This document shows, in pieces, positions 30,128 to 43,577 of a stretch of 64,000 nt of DNA. Position numbers and translations under genes: made by a program. The number at the start of each line of letters is the position of its first letter. Position 1 is the stretch's first letter. The stretch spans positions 2,839,353 to 2,903,352 of the forward strand of contig CM069442.1 in NCBI GenBank assembly GCA_035610835.1, in the 5' to 3' direction. Source of the stretch: Ophiura sarsii. Its lineage: Eukaryota; Echinodermata; Ophiuroidea; Amphilepidida; Ophiuridae. A model generated the notes under the pieces. It worked only from the letters and a program-made list of their open reading frames with translations. It was not told the DNA's origin and ran no database searches.

Positions 30128-31480
30128 GTTCAACAACGACCAAACATATTTACATCATTCAAATGTGAATATCGTTTTGGATAATTAATGAAAACAAGTA
30201 CAAAACTTGTTTTAATAGGCTTAATTTGACATAAAAAAATAGCTGCTCTTTAAAAATCGAGAAAAAAAAGTTTACGTTTATTATAATTAGGCCCTTATTT
30301 GGACATCGTCCGTTCCCCGTAAATGGGCGATGGAACTTCAGAATGGGCTGGGTTACAAAAGGTAAACATGAGAGAAGACAAATTATTTCGCAAGTAATTG
30401 TGAAATTAAAATATTTTGTATATAGCATTTTATTCACACACCACCTTTAACATTCAGAGAAAAATTAAATCAAGAATGCGTTTAATTTACACAACACATT
30501 TTGATACATGTTTATAGAATATTTGTATAAAATCAAAACACACCCCTCCGTTTCAATAGTGATACGGTCCTGGAGATCAAAGCGAACACATTTCGCCGCG
30601 ATGATGCAAAATTGGCGATTCTCTTGTGCTCAGGTAGCGACGGTTCGGCTAAAATTGTGGCTTTAGAAGTGAACCTTTACATATGGCCCTCGCCAAGAAT
30701 ATTTTCCTCAGGGGTATAGCTACATTTCGGTATATAAAGCTATTTGCTAACTTTAAGGATTGCATGGCGAAATGCATTTATACGCCGAAAAAATGAACAC
30801 ATTTTTGGGAACATTTTTGTTTGTTTACAATTTTGCGGTTTCCAAATAAGGTTCGCTATCCTAGTAATTTGCATATGAACAGTGGGTTTATCTCAAATCA
30901 ACAACGCTTTGTTACTGTACTTAAGGTATGGGGGAGTTGTTGAACAAGTATTATATAGTTTGATAAGAATTTCAAATCAAATCCACACATGTTGTATTGC
31001 GCAGTCATACTAATGATGATATAGACAACGAATACTTGTCTTAATTGCATGTTATTCCCATTTTAATATTGTGATTTTCACACTAGTTGCCTAATTAGAC
31101 TTGGCCACCATTAAATATGGTGGACCGAATCAAGAGCTCGGGAAAGGAATGTCCAGAGACTATGTGGCATTTTTTGGCATTCTACGAAACTACGTGCATC
31201 AAGCAATGATCACTTGTCAGTAAATTAGTGCACCCTATCAGATCATGTGACATTATACAAATAATGAATGTTTATGAGTGCAATGGTATGAATATTTTCA
31301 TGAGGTGAAAGATGAAATGTTCCATTCAACGAAGCGAAGATTGGTTGTTGGGAGACGCTGCGCTACATACAGGCTAGCCATAAAACAAGCGCATCGTAAT
31401 CGTGGCGCGGTTCAATATAAGCGCGTGTACAGTGACTGTTGCCTGCTGAAAAACATGAGGCATGCAATGGTACAAAACGT
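30128..31480 (+). other. Unassigned intergenic sequence
   Basis: Nothing recognisable. The short open frames show no family similarity. Confidence 0.4.
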
Positions 31481-31489
31481 ATGGAACCA

Positions 31490-31545
31490 AATTGCACGGC
31501 AAATGGAACCAAATTGCACGGCAAATGGAACCAAATTGCACGATT
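31490..31545 (+). repeat. 22-bp repeat, 2.5 copies
   Basis: Unit accaaattgcacggcaaatg + ga occurs in tandem. Confidence 0.85.
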
Positions 31546-31854
31546 AATGACGTATGATGTAAAATCAATGAAATGGGACAAATATTTCATGTCATGTGAC
31601 ATACAATCCACCAATCAAATGACAATGAAATTTCCTACTGTTATATAAACATTGCTATATGAAACCATCAACACAGTGTGGTGCAATAGTGCATGAGTTA
31701 GAGGGTTATTATTCATGAAGCAATCAGCGCACCTTTCAGAACTCACCCATTTGTTTCAGTTTTCACATTCAGCACTCAAGCAAAGGCTATTTGTAAATGA
31801 AGAAGAGGGGATATGCCTTCTAATCTTGTTTTTAAGCATTGGCAATATGAACAA

Positions 31855-32060
31855 AGGTTATCAGCCAATCACAGTGTCAAATTGACCTATCACTGTCACA
31901 AACAATTGCCCAATCACCGTCACAAACAGTCACCCAATCACAGTGTCAAATTGACCTATCACTGTCACAAACAATTGCCCTATCACCGTCACAAACAGTC
32001 GCCCAATCACAGTGTCAAAAATAATTGCCCATCACAGTGTCACAATTTGTCCATCACAAG
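31855..32060 (+). repeat. Tandem repeat of CAATCACAGTGTCAAATTGA type
   Basis: Phrases caatcacagtgtcaaattga, cctatcactgtcacaaac and aattgcccaatcaccgtcac recur two to four times in mixed order. A tatataaa lies just downstream at 32094. Confidence 0.75.
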
Positions 32061-34160
32061 ACCGTCACGTAACTGCGTCATTCACTAATTGCAGTATATA
32101 AATGTGCGCGCCTAGTCAAAGCGCTGGCATACACACCCCCACATAGAAAGGCGGAAGACACATACACTCGTGTACATGTTGCGCCTGAATAGTTTTTTAT
32201 ATGATTCAATCTTCTTTTTTTAAAGATCGTGACTCGTGTGAAATTGTTTAAATCCTGTGATGGTCCATTCCATTTATTTTATATCTCACACCATAGTATT
32301 TTGTCATCAGTTTGTATTGGACACAAAGTCTTGATAGAATTTCTTTGTAGATTATTATAACATTTTCTTGTAAAAGAAATGAAATATTAAGTTTGTCGCC
32401 ACAAACTTTTGTCAACAGGAGCAGGTCTCATGTGTGTTCCAAGATTGGCTAAATATGAAAAAGGTATGAATAATGTAAATTAATTTGTATCTAATTTATT
32501 GAATGGGAGCCTTAAATAATGAAAAACTCTTGTATCATATTTTTGTTTATGTTTGTTTACCATTATGTTTCAAAACCCCAGTCTTGGTGTTCAGCTTGAT
32601 TGATCACACACTGTCTAATCATTCAAGAAATATTATTATAGTGTTTCTGTAGAAGTATATCTTGTGATACTCCCTCTATAGTCAGCTGCAAAGCAGTTCA
32701 GCACTTTTTTCTTTTACGACCGCATTCTAAGCGCAAACACGGACGTGCGGTTGCTGTTGGTGGAATAGCACATCTTTGAGCCGAACAATGCACTCATCTA
32801 ATTGGCCTGATTGTATCAATGGTGTAAAGTGTGTTACCATTTACACGCTTATTATTTAGCATGCCAAGGGTCAGTGCTGAACATCTCTGCCGGTGACTAA
32901 TATGTATGGTTGTTATGGATCAATATTGAAATCGTTTACAATTCCTGAATAATCAACTGCTCTATGAATAATATAAATAATATATTTTTCTCCTTTTCCA
33001 TTTGTGTGGTAAACACAATAACACTGACGCATATATTTAATCAACTCCCATTTTAACTATTGTAATTAATTTAAATATAGTGAAAGTATGAGAACACATT
33101 CCTTGTGTGTGTTTGTATGGGTTTTGGGTAGCTGCAATTTAATATTACTGTTAGCTAAATGTTAGGGTCCTTCAAAAAGTGCTGTATTCTCTGTCATTAT
33201 TGTCAGATTATGTATGGACATTCATTATACAGCTGCTGAGTTGTGGCATTGAATGCAGAACTTTTTGAGTGTCCCTCAATTGTCATGGCCACAAATGATG
33301 CACAATGATTATAGGGCTATAAAGGAATATTTTTCTACTTGAAATTGAATGATCAGTAACTGATATATGTCAAAGTTATTAAGTAGGCCTATAATATACA
33401 GGGCTCAGATTAAATAGGCACCCATCATCTTATACGGTCCTCAAACTGTTGAACAATGTAATCACTGTCTGCTTCATGGTCAGGAAACGGGCGATGTTTG
33501 TGTATTTTGAGCCCTGATATATTGACATAGGATTACTGTATGCTCATAGTATTATAGCAAGATGGATTATATACAAAGTATTATACATGAAGAATGTTGT
33601 TTAATGTATTTGTTTCTAAATTTACTTACTACTTGGTCAAATTTATTGATGATCAAAATTGTATTGATACTATGAATAATGTATAGTAAATGATAGATAT
33701 TTAACTAAAAAAGGAAATACAGATGTTTTATATTGTACTGACAAGGTACTAGCACAATTAATAAACAAAAATGAATGACTAGTAGAATTGATGCGTTAAT
33801 TTTTTTTTCTCATTTTATTTTTTTAATTATTTGCCAGTTATACTTAGGGTGAAATAGAGAAGGAGAATATTTTATAACATATACGGTTGAGACGAATTAA
33901 TATAATTTTGTTATATTCATCTCAGCTTTACGGCAGCTAGATTTTTCAATTTGTTAACCGATGCAAAATTGCATCTGAAAACATACAAGCTTAACCCTAT
34001 ACCCTCCTATGGGACACAGAACCACACGGCCATTAGCACTTCTAGACGCGTACATACAACTTCTATCCATACTGCAATACACCCCAGTTTACACGCGAAT
34101 ATTTTTATTTGGCATCACAACATATACAAATAACAAATCACACGAGTATAAAATTATATT
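32061..34160 (+). other. Unassigned intergenic sequence
   Basis: AT-rich, with no recognisable gene or tandem array. A TATA-like tatataaa at 32094 followed by GC-rich sequence is the only promoter-like feature, and no gene follows it. Confidence 0.4.
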
Positions 34161-34199
34161 AACATTCAATGAATAACGCATATCACAATGCCATCCCAC

Positions 34200-34500
34200 A
34201 CTGGAACGGCAAGCACACCACAACACCAAAAGTTGCAAGGCCAGGATAGCCCATAAAAGCCAGCTACATGTGCAGGCTTATTTCCAATGGGGTCCCAAAA
34301 CAACACAAGAGGGCCATGGACGTGGAGTAACATAAACAAAATGACGTTGGACACATTGGACAATAAGCCTACACACGTATAAAATCAGCAGATTCCTGCT
34401 TCAGAGCGCAATCAGCCAGGTGTTTTTTCACAGCCTTTTTAAATTCCATCTTCCTGCGTATGGTCTGGATTTGTGGTGGCAGGACGTTCCAGTCTAAGAT
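34200..34500 (-). mobile_element. LINE C-terminal tail fragment (minus strand)
   Basis: The minus-strand frame starting near 34497 reads WNVLPPQIQTIRRKMEFKKA then VKKHLADCALKQESADFIRV and a stop. WNxLPxxI followed by FKKAVKKHL is the C-terminus of a non-LTR reverse transcriptase. The 3' UTR probably continues to lower coordinates. A 16-bp word (gatggcattgtagatg...) is locally duplicated at 34498. Confidence 0.65.
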
Positions 34501-34519
34501 GGCATTGTAGATGGCATTG

Positions 34520-35842
34520 TAGTAAACAGGTATATAATAATGGTCTGCGAATACTTAGCCTGGGAAGCCCAGCACTCGTCGTATGGTGGTCACCCCTGCT
34601 ACCCGGGTTTAATTCTTGGGTGCAAAGGACATAATTTGTATTCATGTTTCCCCCCATTTATTCCCCTCCCCCTATTCCTCAGTCCATTCCACTGAAATAC
34701 TTTTAGGGTTAGGGTTAATTCTCGTGTTTTGCAATATGATGCGCCGCCAGCGGTCGTTCTTGCCAGTTCCATTTTTGACCTCTAGGGTCGACATCACCGT
34801 TCTTAGCTACCATTGGATTGTCACACGCATTGAACACAGCTTCATGAAGGATCTCACATGAGTAATACATAGAACATGAATCTGCTATAATTGTAAATTG
34901 TGTTGGGTTATGTATTCGTGTGTATAGATGGGGGTGACGTCATACCAAACATTTGCCCGGCAGTATGCGCACGCATCATGTTTTGTTTAGGACGGTGCTT
35001 TTAAAACTCGTGCCAAAGCATTATAAAGGGCAATAAAGCATAGTGGACATGTTGTGGTCCTATGCTGTTCCCTTAAGCATGTATTGACAGTCCAGTCCCT
35101 TCGACCGTTGCGTTTGTTTATAAACATTGCTGTCACTCCGTCTATAACTAAAATATTGACATTTAAACACACAATAACATGTTTTCATGTTGTATTTGTA
35201 TTACGCAGGCATTGGATGTTTTACCATGATGCACTGCACAATCAACCACTGGCGATGCATCATATTGCAAATACCGAGAATTATAAGGATGGACAAATTT
35301 AGTAATCAAATGACATATGATATTTGAATAATTTAATTTGCTATCTGCAATTAAATGTTAATGCAAAATACAGATTTAAGCAATGTCAATATATTAATGT
35401 ATATAAAGCGGAAATGTTGAGGCTGGCCTTCGTATGATACGTGTCATTTCAGCAATCTGTTAAGTGTATAGATATGTGATACGAACCCAACCCATTAATA
35501 TGTTTTGTATTGCATTAGAACAAACGGGGGATAACAAATTTGTGATTCAGTAGGCCTAGACATGGAAGTGATTAGTTTAAGGTAAGGTCACGAGTTTACC
35601 GTGGAATTGAGGTTAAACGCGGAAAACCACATTTTGATGAAAAGAAGAAGAAAAAATGCACAAAAAACGTCCAAAACACAATCTAAAATGATGTTTTTCT
35701 GTAAAGTGTGTTTATTTTGGTTTTATAGATCGTAAATTTTAAGCTTTCTTGGGGAAAATTACATCACTGAAAAATGCAAAATTCATAAAGCGGAAAAACG
35801 CGGAATTCGACAGTTACAAAGCAGAAAATTTGTGAGCTTAGT
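34520..35842 (+). other. Unassigned intergenic sequence
   Basis: No gene recognised. 34585-34625 (tacccgggtttaattc) has weak SINE-like character only. Confidence 0.35.
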
Positions 35843-37439
35843 TTAAAGGCCCTGTCACACCATAACGCATCGCCTCAACGTATGCCAATGTATGCGAAAT
35901 ATCGAAAAATACGTTGGTGTACGTTGGTGTACGCTGATATAAGTTAGGGGTACGTTGGGGATACGTCGTTTACGTTAAGAGCACGCTGTGATACGCTGTG
36001 ACAATTTGTAACACGTCCAGCCCGCGAAAAAATATTGAGCATTCTCAAAATTTCTCGACGTACTCAACGTGTACTTAATAAGTTCTGCATAAGTTCCCGG
36101 TAAGTGTGTGGTACGTTAAATATACGTTGACATACGCTGACATACGTTAGTGGTACGTTACTCGTAAGTTGGTATACGTTGATGAACGTAGGCTGACGGG
36201 GAAACGTACAGCCAACGTAGTGATAACAAGTTGATAACGTATATGTGCAGTATGTCTAACGTATGCCTGACGTATTTCCAACGAGTTTCGACGTATTCTC
36301 ACGTATTCACCTTATGCCGGGCGATCGTGTAAGGCCCTGTCACGTATCCATAGCGTATCCATAGCGTATTGAACGTATACATAGCGTATGACTAACGTAT
36401 TGATAGCGTATCACTAACTTATAACATACTTATTACAGCGTATCACAGCGTATGACTAACGTATGCTTGACGTATACTTAGCGTAGCGTAGCGTAGCGTA
36501 GCGTAGCGTAGCGTAGCGTAGCGTAGCGTAGCGTATGATGATGGGTTGATGTGTTCAGCACGACAGACCATGAAGAAGTGAGGATGAGATACTCAAGGGA
36601 CCCATTTATATACTCAAGTTCCCAAAACGCCAAATGCTCGCTAGCTGTACGGTACATACGCTAGCTGTACGGTAGCCCTGTCACACCATGGCGTACGTTG
36701 GTGTACGCTGATACAAGTTAGGGGTAAGTTGGGGATACGTCGTTTACATTAAGAGCACGCTGTGATACGTTGAGCCCGCGAAAAATTATTGAGCATGTTC
36801 AAAATTTCTCGACATACTCAACGTGTGCTTAACTTACGTTCTGCATAAGTTCCCGATAGGTTCGTGGTGCGTTAGACATACGTTTACAAACGCTGACATA
36901 CGTTAGACATACATTGACATGCGCTAACATATGTTAGAGGTACGTTACTCGTCGTAAGTTATAGGTTGGACGTATAGATTTACCTTTCTAGATATTTTAA
37001 TAGTTATCATCTAGGCTGCGTTTACTTGAACTGGCAACACTTGTCCCGCCGTGTACGAAACTCAATTTCTGCAGCAGCATAAGTCACGTGTTCGTTGTAC
37101 GCCGAGTATACGCTGAGGATACGTCGAACACGGCAGACATACGCTTCGAATACGTTAAACATACGTTGGTATACACTTGCCGATCGCATAGGCTGTGACA
37201 CGCTGTCATAAGTTTGTTATAAGTTAGTGATACGCTATCAATATGTTAGTCATACGATATGTATACGTTTAATACGCTATGGATACGTCCATTCCATCAC
37301 CGATTTCGACTTTTCCTACGCAATTCGTTGGGAAGTTGGACGTTCTTTGACTTTGACAATTTTCGAGCTATTTTTTTAATACGTCGGCATACGTTCAGGC
37401 CACGTTCAGGCCATACGCTATGGTGTGACAGGGCCTTAA
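35843..37439. mobile_element. TTAA-flanked DNA element rich in ACGTT/AACGTA words
   Basis: Left TTAA then aggccctgtcacaccata. Right tatggtgtgacagggcc then TTAA. The interior carries dozens of tacgtt/aacgta words in both orientations, a run of about twelve gcgta units (36480-36535), and internal near-copies of the terminus at 36333 (aaggccctgtcacgta) and 36673 (gccctgtcacaccatg), suggesting nested insertions. TTAA targets fit Kolobok or piggyBac superfamilies. No transposase is present. Confidence 0.82.
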
Positions 37440-37644
37440 GGTTTTACACGAGGGAACAGGAAAAACACTGACATTTTCATTTATAATTACTTGGAAGCCG
37501 ATATAATAAAGTGATAGAATGACTCATGCGGTACTGCGCGCCGTTTTATGCTGTTGGATCTGGAGACATGGCGCGTGCGTGGAACGACTACACACAACGC
37601 GTGATACAATATATGCATTATGTGATACAACATTTCGTATCATA

Positions 37645-37859
37645 TACTGTAAAAGTCAATATTTTCGCGATAAGATATTTTCACGAAAATGGTCATAACA
37701 GGCATTTCGCAATTTTTTTTATTTTCGCGATTTTCAACATATGTGAACAAAAGTCAATGGAAGTCAATAATTTTCGCGAGTTTATATTTTCGCGGATGAG
37801 GATTGATTCGCGAAATTCACGAAAATAAAAACCTCGCGAAAATTTCTACTTTTACAGTA
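37645..37859. mobile_element. TACTGTAAAAGT-type MITE, copy 3
   Basis: Left tactgtaaaagtcaatattt + tcgcg and right cgcgaaaatttctactttta + cagta. Same terminus as 1087-1297, with a different interior rich in ttttcgcga. Confidence 0.82.
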
Positions 37860-38037
37860 GTTGGACTTCAACAGAGTGATACCAAAATATATCAAAATGC
37901 TAATATAACAAATGAAATTGAAGTATGCATGCCTACTGAATGATAAAGTCTGAGCTACAGACCACCAGGCCTTGTTAAAAACCACACGGTTTCCACACAT
38001 TTTGCCCTCCCCCATTTTTCTCTTTCCACCGTTTGCT

Positions 38038-38081
38038 TCCCCCCCCCCCCCCCCCCCCCCACCCCCCACCCCCACCCCCCG
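38038..38081 (+). repeat. Poly(C) tract
   Basis: More than 20 consecutive C followed by CA-interrupted C runs. Similar C-only runs occur at 3254-3310, 28684, 29392, 46758 and 48088. Confidence 0.9.
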
Positions 38082-38639
38082 AAATGTTGATGCTGGTCCG
38101 CCAATGATCTAACATATCTGGATTGGACTAGATTGTCTTTATCAAGTTTACTTGATATGTTTGATGACTATTCATTTGACATCTCTTAAACTGACAATTT
38201 GTCACTCACACACTGGATAATACTGCTGTAGAGTTTTCAGGTGTCCATCTCCTAGTTGTGGCCTGTTTCTGACCCCTAAACCCTCTAAATATCTTGTTAT
38301 AACCCCTATCAGAGATAGTAGAATTACTGTTTTACGATATATTCTGCCCGTTTTGTCATATCAAATTTGGGTCAAAATTCACAATTAGATTTTGATTGTA
38401 AAGGCTGTCAATAAAAGTGTTTAGTGCATATTGTTCTTAGTAAATTAATCCATACAGGGTGTCCCATACTTTTTAAAGCTTTATATCTCCAGTAAAATAT
38501 GAAACTAAACCTCACTCCCAAAGTATGATTTCTAGTTTGCCAAATCCTGTTTCTAAATTGATTTGCTCTTAGACAACAAATAAATCCTCAACAATAAATA
38601 TTTCACTTTCATAACCTACTACAGAGATGTCAAGTATGT

Positions 38640-38860
38640 AAAGGATTGTTTTTCCCTTTCACTTTTTTTAAAACAAAAGAAAGTCATACACTTTGTTTAG
38701 GTCCTTTAGAGTGACTTTCGATTATTTTTTGACCAAACAGACTAGATAGACATTTGGATGAATCTCTTTGGCACAATTTGATATCAAATATGCCACCTAA
38801 CAACAAAGATAAACCATGATTAGCACCATTTAAAGACATTTGTCAACTTATTTTTATTGT
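38640..38860. mobile_element. Half of the Harbinger-associated foldback element
   Basis: gactagatagacatttgg ... accatgattagcaccattta + aag closely matches the left arm of the foldback at 39524-40136, in the same order. Confidence 0.7.
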
Positions 38861-39057
38861 AGTTTATTCTACAAAAAAATAAGCAATTGCTTTTACTAAC
38901 TATTTACTGGAATCTTTATACATAAAAATATGCAATTTCTTATAAACAAAATCTAGAAATTGTAAGCAAAAGTAATTACTAATTCTTAATAAGTAATTGC
39001 TAGACAGATTAGTAAATCCATAAAAGGTTATTCATAAAAACTCATGAGAACGAGCAT

Positions 39058-39425
39058 TTACTTTACAAGCACCTCCATTTGAAGCTTGTCCTTTTGCCAA
39101 CAGTAATATCACTTTTGCTGACATGTTTCTACCTGTGAGAGGACAACCTAAGGTGTATAAGGACAGGTTGGACCGTACTAAAGTCAATCCTACCACCTAC
39201 AGAACATTATTTAGGTTTGACGAGGAACATGTGGATTGGCTTGCCGATACATTTATACCGGAAAATAATGAGACACACGGTGGATGTTTGACACCATTAT
39301 TTGGCTTATTTAGCTGATCAGGACTAAAACAACTTCTGTAGGCCAGCAGATCATGGGCATATCTCAGGCCATTGTTTCCAGATACGTTACAATTGCATTT
39401 ATTTGTTATATTTCCAAGCAATTGC
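39058..39425 (+). pseudogene. Broken Harbinger (PIF/HARBI1-like) transposase fragment
   Basis: The frame from ATG 39123 reads TYRTLFRFDEEHVDWLADTF then IPENNETHGGCLTPLFGLFS and a stop at 39315. After a frame change at about 39340-39410, IMGISQAIVSRYVTIAFI matches the GxSQxxVSRxV motif in the N-terminal DNA-binding half of HARBI1-like nucleases. The DDE catalytic part is absent. Confidence 0.75.
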
Positions 39426-39523
39426 TAAATTATGACAAGTAACAAGTGTTCTCATAAGTAAAAGCTTTATATGAATACATTTTTTTAGCAATTACTTATG
39501 CTAGACCTTTCACTATCTATAGT

Positions 39524-40136
39524 AAAGGGTTCAACAAAAGAAAGTATACCACTTTGTTTATGTCATTTTGAGTAACTTTCAATTTGTTTTTGTCCAAACA
39601 GACTAGATAGGCATTTAGATGAATCTTTTAGGCATAATTTGATACCAAATTTTCCCCCTAACAACAAAGAGAAACCATGATTAGCACCATTTAAAGGAAA
39701 ATATCCCATTTTCAAAAGTCGCATTTCCAATACACAGCACGAGAAGAAAGGGCCAATTGTTAACACACACATATGCCGTATTTATCCCGTACTGATCACC
39801 GCGCATATCCCTCGATGCGCGGGCTAATTCAAATGTAAACTGATGCATGGGTGAAGGATTTGAATGTAAAGGAATGTTATGGATGGGTAGAACATGGACA
39901 GATTAACCAAAGCTTCTCGTGCTATGTATTGGAAATGCGACTTTTGAAAATGGGATATTTTCCTTTAAATGGTGCTAATCATGGTTTATCTTTGTTGTTA
40001 GGGGGCAAATTTGGTATCAAATTATGCCTAAAAGATTCATCTAAATGCCTATCTAGCTTGTTTGGTCAACAACAAATTAGAAATTACTCAAAATGACATA
40101 AACAAAGTGGTATACTTTCTTTTGTTGAACCCTTTA
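39524..40136. mobile_element. Foldback element with about 223-bp arms
   Basis: Left arm 39524-39746 (aaagggttcaacaaaagaaa ... agcacgagaag) and right arm 39913-40136 are reverse complements with few mismatches. The unique loop is 166 bp. It lies next to the Harbinger fragment, and a partial copy sits at 38640-38860. Open frames in the arms appear on both strands because the arms are inverted copies. Confidence 0.9.
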
Positions 40137-40351
40137 GTTGCTTTTACTTATAGCTCTTACTAGTTAGTAATTACTTGTTTTTATGAATACGGGCTTATAT
40201 CTTGAGGTCCAGTATTTGTTGGCAAAATAAAGTATTTTATATTTAAAAGGACTCATATAATTGCAGTATATTTGGCCATCAGCTAAGTGAAAATTTAAAT
40301 CAAATTCAGATGGGTTTTAAAATTTAAATGCAGGCTTTTCTGTAACATTTA

Positions 40352-40512
40352 ACCAGTTAGTAAATTAGTTAAATGAGCACCAATTAGTAAATTAGTAAAA
40401 TGAGCACCAATTAGTAAATTAGTAAAATGAGCACCAATTAGTAAATTAGTAAAATGAGCACCAATTAGTAAATTAGTAAAATGAGCACCAATTTGTAAAT
40501 TAGTAAAATGAG
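40352..40512 (+). repeat. 27-bp tandem repeat, about 6 copies
   Basis: Unit agtaaattagtaaaatgagc + accaatt repeated in tandem. The first and last copies are diverged. Confidence 0.92.
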
Positions 40513-41035
40513 CTGATTTGAAATACAGTTACATGATATTGTTTTTTCTAATTCCATAAGCTAGTGAACCAAATCTGATCATAAATTATGATTGGTAGCA
40601 TAATAACAGTCCTTGGTTTTATTGTCACAAACAATGCGCTATTAAAATACCTTGTAGGATTACAAATCATAAGTATAAACACCTATATTCATAACAATTT
40701 CCTCCTTGTCTGGAAGGTCACAATATTCTTTCATTTCATCATCATAATACTTTATCCAGTAGTTTCAATTGATCCTATTCACCAATAAAGACATAGTTTT
40801 GCTTTTGTTTACCGGGTAATATTGACCTCCTAGTTTTGATATGCTAGTGCCAAAACAAAACTATCTTCAATGCAGTTTAGAAAAAGGTTAAATAACCGTT
40901 TTGTCTATTTAGTGATAAAGCAAAACGTGTGTTTAATTTGTCTGCAACAATTGTCCTAATTATTTTAGAAGTTTGTATTGGCAGATGGATAGGTGGGGCA
41001 GGTGGCAGGCAGGGCTGGGTGGAAAAACATTTTGA

Positions 41036-41212
41036 ACCCCAACACTACCAAATACTACGAAATACCACGACCCAGCCTATCTCCCAGCGCATGCCCCAAC
41101 ACTACCAAATACCACGAAATACCACGACCCAGCCTATCTCCCAGCGCATGCCCCAACACTACCAAATACCACCAAATACCACGACCCAGCCTATCTCCCA
41201 GCGCATGCGTGG
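41036..41212 (+). repeat. 57-bp tandem repeat, 3 copies
   Basis: Unit ccccaacactaccaaatacc + acgaaataccacgacccagc + ctatctcccagcgcatg. Being a multiple of 3, it leaves parallel open frames that have no other support. Confidence 0.92.
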
Positions 41213-41939
41213 ACAGTTTTCCATGACGTAATCACCCAAGCCTATATAGTGAGCGCAATATACTATGCGAACGTGAAGCTGATAGCCACAAATACCCAAG
41301 TTCACAGTGAAAATGACTGTTACCAGCTTCAGATTGAACTGGACAAACTAGACTTGCCTATGCGGGCCAGTGGTTGATGTGTAGAGGGTCCCAAATTCTC
41401 AGTTTTGATAAAAAACAGACTGCTCGGTTTAGGTTTAAGGGGTTGTCAAATAGTGTTTTTTTAATAATACTAATAATAATAAACCCTTTTAGTAAGGGTA
41501 TTGGATATTATGTTGTTTTTCTCTTATGTTGTTTTTCTAATTTCTATCAAATTTGTTCAAAAGTATGAAACATGCAAGTAAAAATATTTTTCTATCATCT
41601 TAGAAAAAAATAGAATATCTCAATTCAGAAAGTATAAATAATATTTGTAAATAATATTTGTTAGGTATTTCAGTAATTTGGAGTAGTATTGTTTTGCGCA
41701 TATAAAGTAAAACCTAAAGATACTTGGATTTCTAGTTGGGCAACAATAACAGTTTATGGCAACATGGGAAGTAGATGAAGTACGTAGTCTTGACGCAAAC
41801 AATGAAAAGTCATCGCAAGTAATTGGCAAAGGTCAAGCCAAAAAGTTCAGTTTAGTTCAATTAATTCATTAACATCGAGATTTTCCATTAGTTTTAGAAT
41901 GAGAAACATGTCTTCTTCCATAGACATAAATGTAAGGAT

Positions 41940-42235
41940 TAATGCATATGAAACTTCTGAAAAATGGTTCAGTTCAGTTTAGTTCAGCCCAGTCTAGTCT
42001 AGTCAGTTTATTTAGTTAGTTAGTTAGTTAGTTAGTTTAGTAGTTTAGTTTAGTTAGTTAGTTTCGTAGTTTAAATTAGTTTAGTTCAGTTTAGTTTAGT
42101 TTGGTCTAGTCTAGTTCTAGTCCAGTTCACTTCAGTTCAGCTCAGTTCAGTTTAGTTTAATTTTTATAGTTTAGTTCAGTTCACAGTTCAGTTCACAATT
42201 CAGTTCACAGTTCACTTCACAGTTCAGTTCAGTTA
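41940..42235 (+). repeat. AGTTTAGTTC / TTCAGTTCA simple-sequence tract
   Basis: Low-complexity variants of agtttagttcagtt, followed by ttcacagttcag. Just before it (41932) and after it (42283), tccatagacataaatgtaagg and tccatagacataaatatagg are copies, so the tract lies between a duplicated flank. Confidence 0.85.
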
Positions 42236-42959
42236 CATCATGATTGTCTATTTGGTTCTAGAATAAGAAGAAATGTGTTTTTCTTCCATAGACATAAATA
42301 TAGGGAGCAATGCATTTGAATATGCCATATTTGAAACTAACCCTGAACCAAAGTCCCATGAAGATAATGTCAGAACCAAAATTCACATATATTCTACTAA
42401 TTTGTTCATTGTTGAGTTTCTGTCAAACCTGAATTTATTCATATTCCAGTGTTAATGAAAATGGTGATGTTATTGCTGCGTATTAACAACGACCTGTTGC
42501 GCGCCATCGATCAACATCAAGAAGCTGTTCTAATATTGTTGGACATGACTGCGGCATTTGACACAATCGACCACTATCCTACTTGACCGATTGTCTAAAC
42601 GCTATGATATCTGTGGCACTGCCCTTTTGTGGTTTACATCTTATTTGGATGGTCAAACACAGCGTTTTGTCATCAAAGACTCAGTGTCAGATCCTGTATC
42701 ATTGAACTGTGGTGTTCCACAAGGATCAGTTGCCGGCCCAATCAAGTTTGTAATGTATAGTGCCCAAATTCAAGAAATAATTTCTTTGCATGGCGTCAAT
42801 AGTGTTTCGTATGCAGATGACACCCAGTTATATATCATGTTTCATCCAAATGAACGCTGCACTTCAATCAGCAAACTTGAGAAATGTGTGAACGATGTGA
42901 AGTCATGGTCAATCATGAACAAACTTGCGCTAAATGACAGCAAAACTGAAATAATACAT

Positions 42960-43245
42960 TGTGTATTTGTTTGTTTGTTTGTTTTGTTTGTTTATTTACA
43001 CAGTCGGTCCATAGGGACACACGCTTGGGTCCTGAAGGGACCATGCTCAAGCAAAATGCTCAGGCCAGGCTTAAAAAGCCTATATAAGCATGCTGGCTGA
43101 ATGAAATGAAAGTTAGAAAAGATGGAAGAAAAGAATGAAGTAAAAAGAGCCACTTCCAACGAATAAAGTTAACAATTTTGCTGTCAGCCTTGGACAAGAG
43201 AAAAGAATAGTCTTGATCCAATCTCATTTGCCACACAGGCTTAAT
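42960..43245 (-). mobile_element. SINE-like insertion inside the LINE
   Basis: The LINE frame breaks after TEIIH and resumes at SRFLTADP. The intervening about 285 bp begins with (TTTG)n, the complement of a CAAA tail, and contains ggaccatgctcaagcaaaat and gtcggtccatagggacac. A tail at the left end suggests a minus-strand SINE or short retroposon. No clear A/B boxes were found. Confidence 0.6.
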
Positions 43246-43577
43246 TTTTCTTCCAGATTTCTTACCGCTGATCCCCTCGATTCTGTGTCAATTGGCCAGA
43301 CAGATATTATTCCTAAGGACCATGTTCGTAATCTGCAAGTTGTCTTCGATTCTGAGCTCTGAATGTCTTGACACATTAACAATATCTGCAAATCAGCCCA
43401 TAATGCTGTTAGAAAGATCGGAAGCATAAGACAATATCTAGACAAGCCAACTACAGAGCGCCTTGTCCATGCCTTTGTAACATCAAGACTCAACTGCTGC
43501 AACAATTTGTTGTTTGGACTGCCGGATTCGGGCATCCTCAAGCTGCAACGTGTGCAAAACATTGCTGCAAGTAAAAC

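Noticed and set aside
32090..32160. Promoter with TATA box (tatataaa) and GC-rich start
   Set aside because: No coding exon or conserved sequence follows. One TATA-like word in AT-rich DNA is expected by chance.
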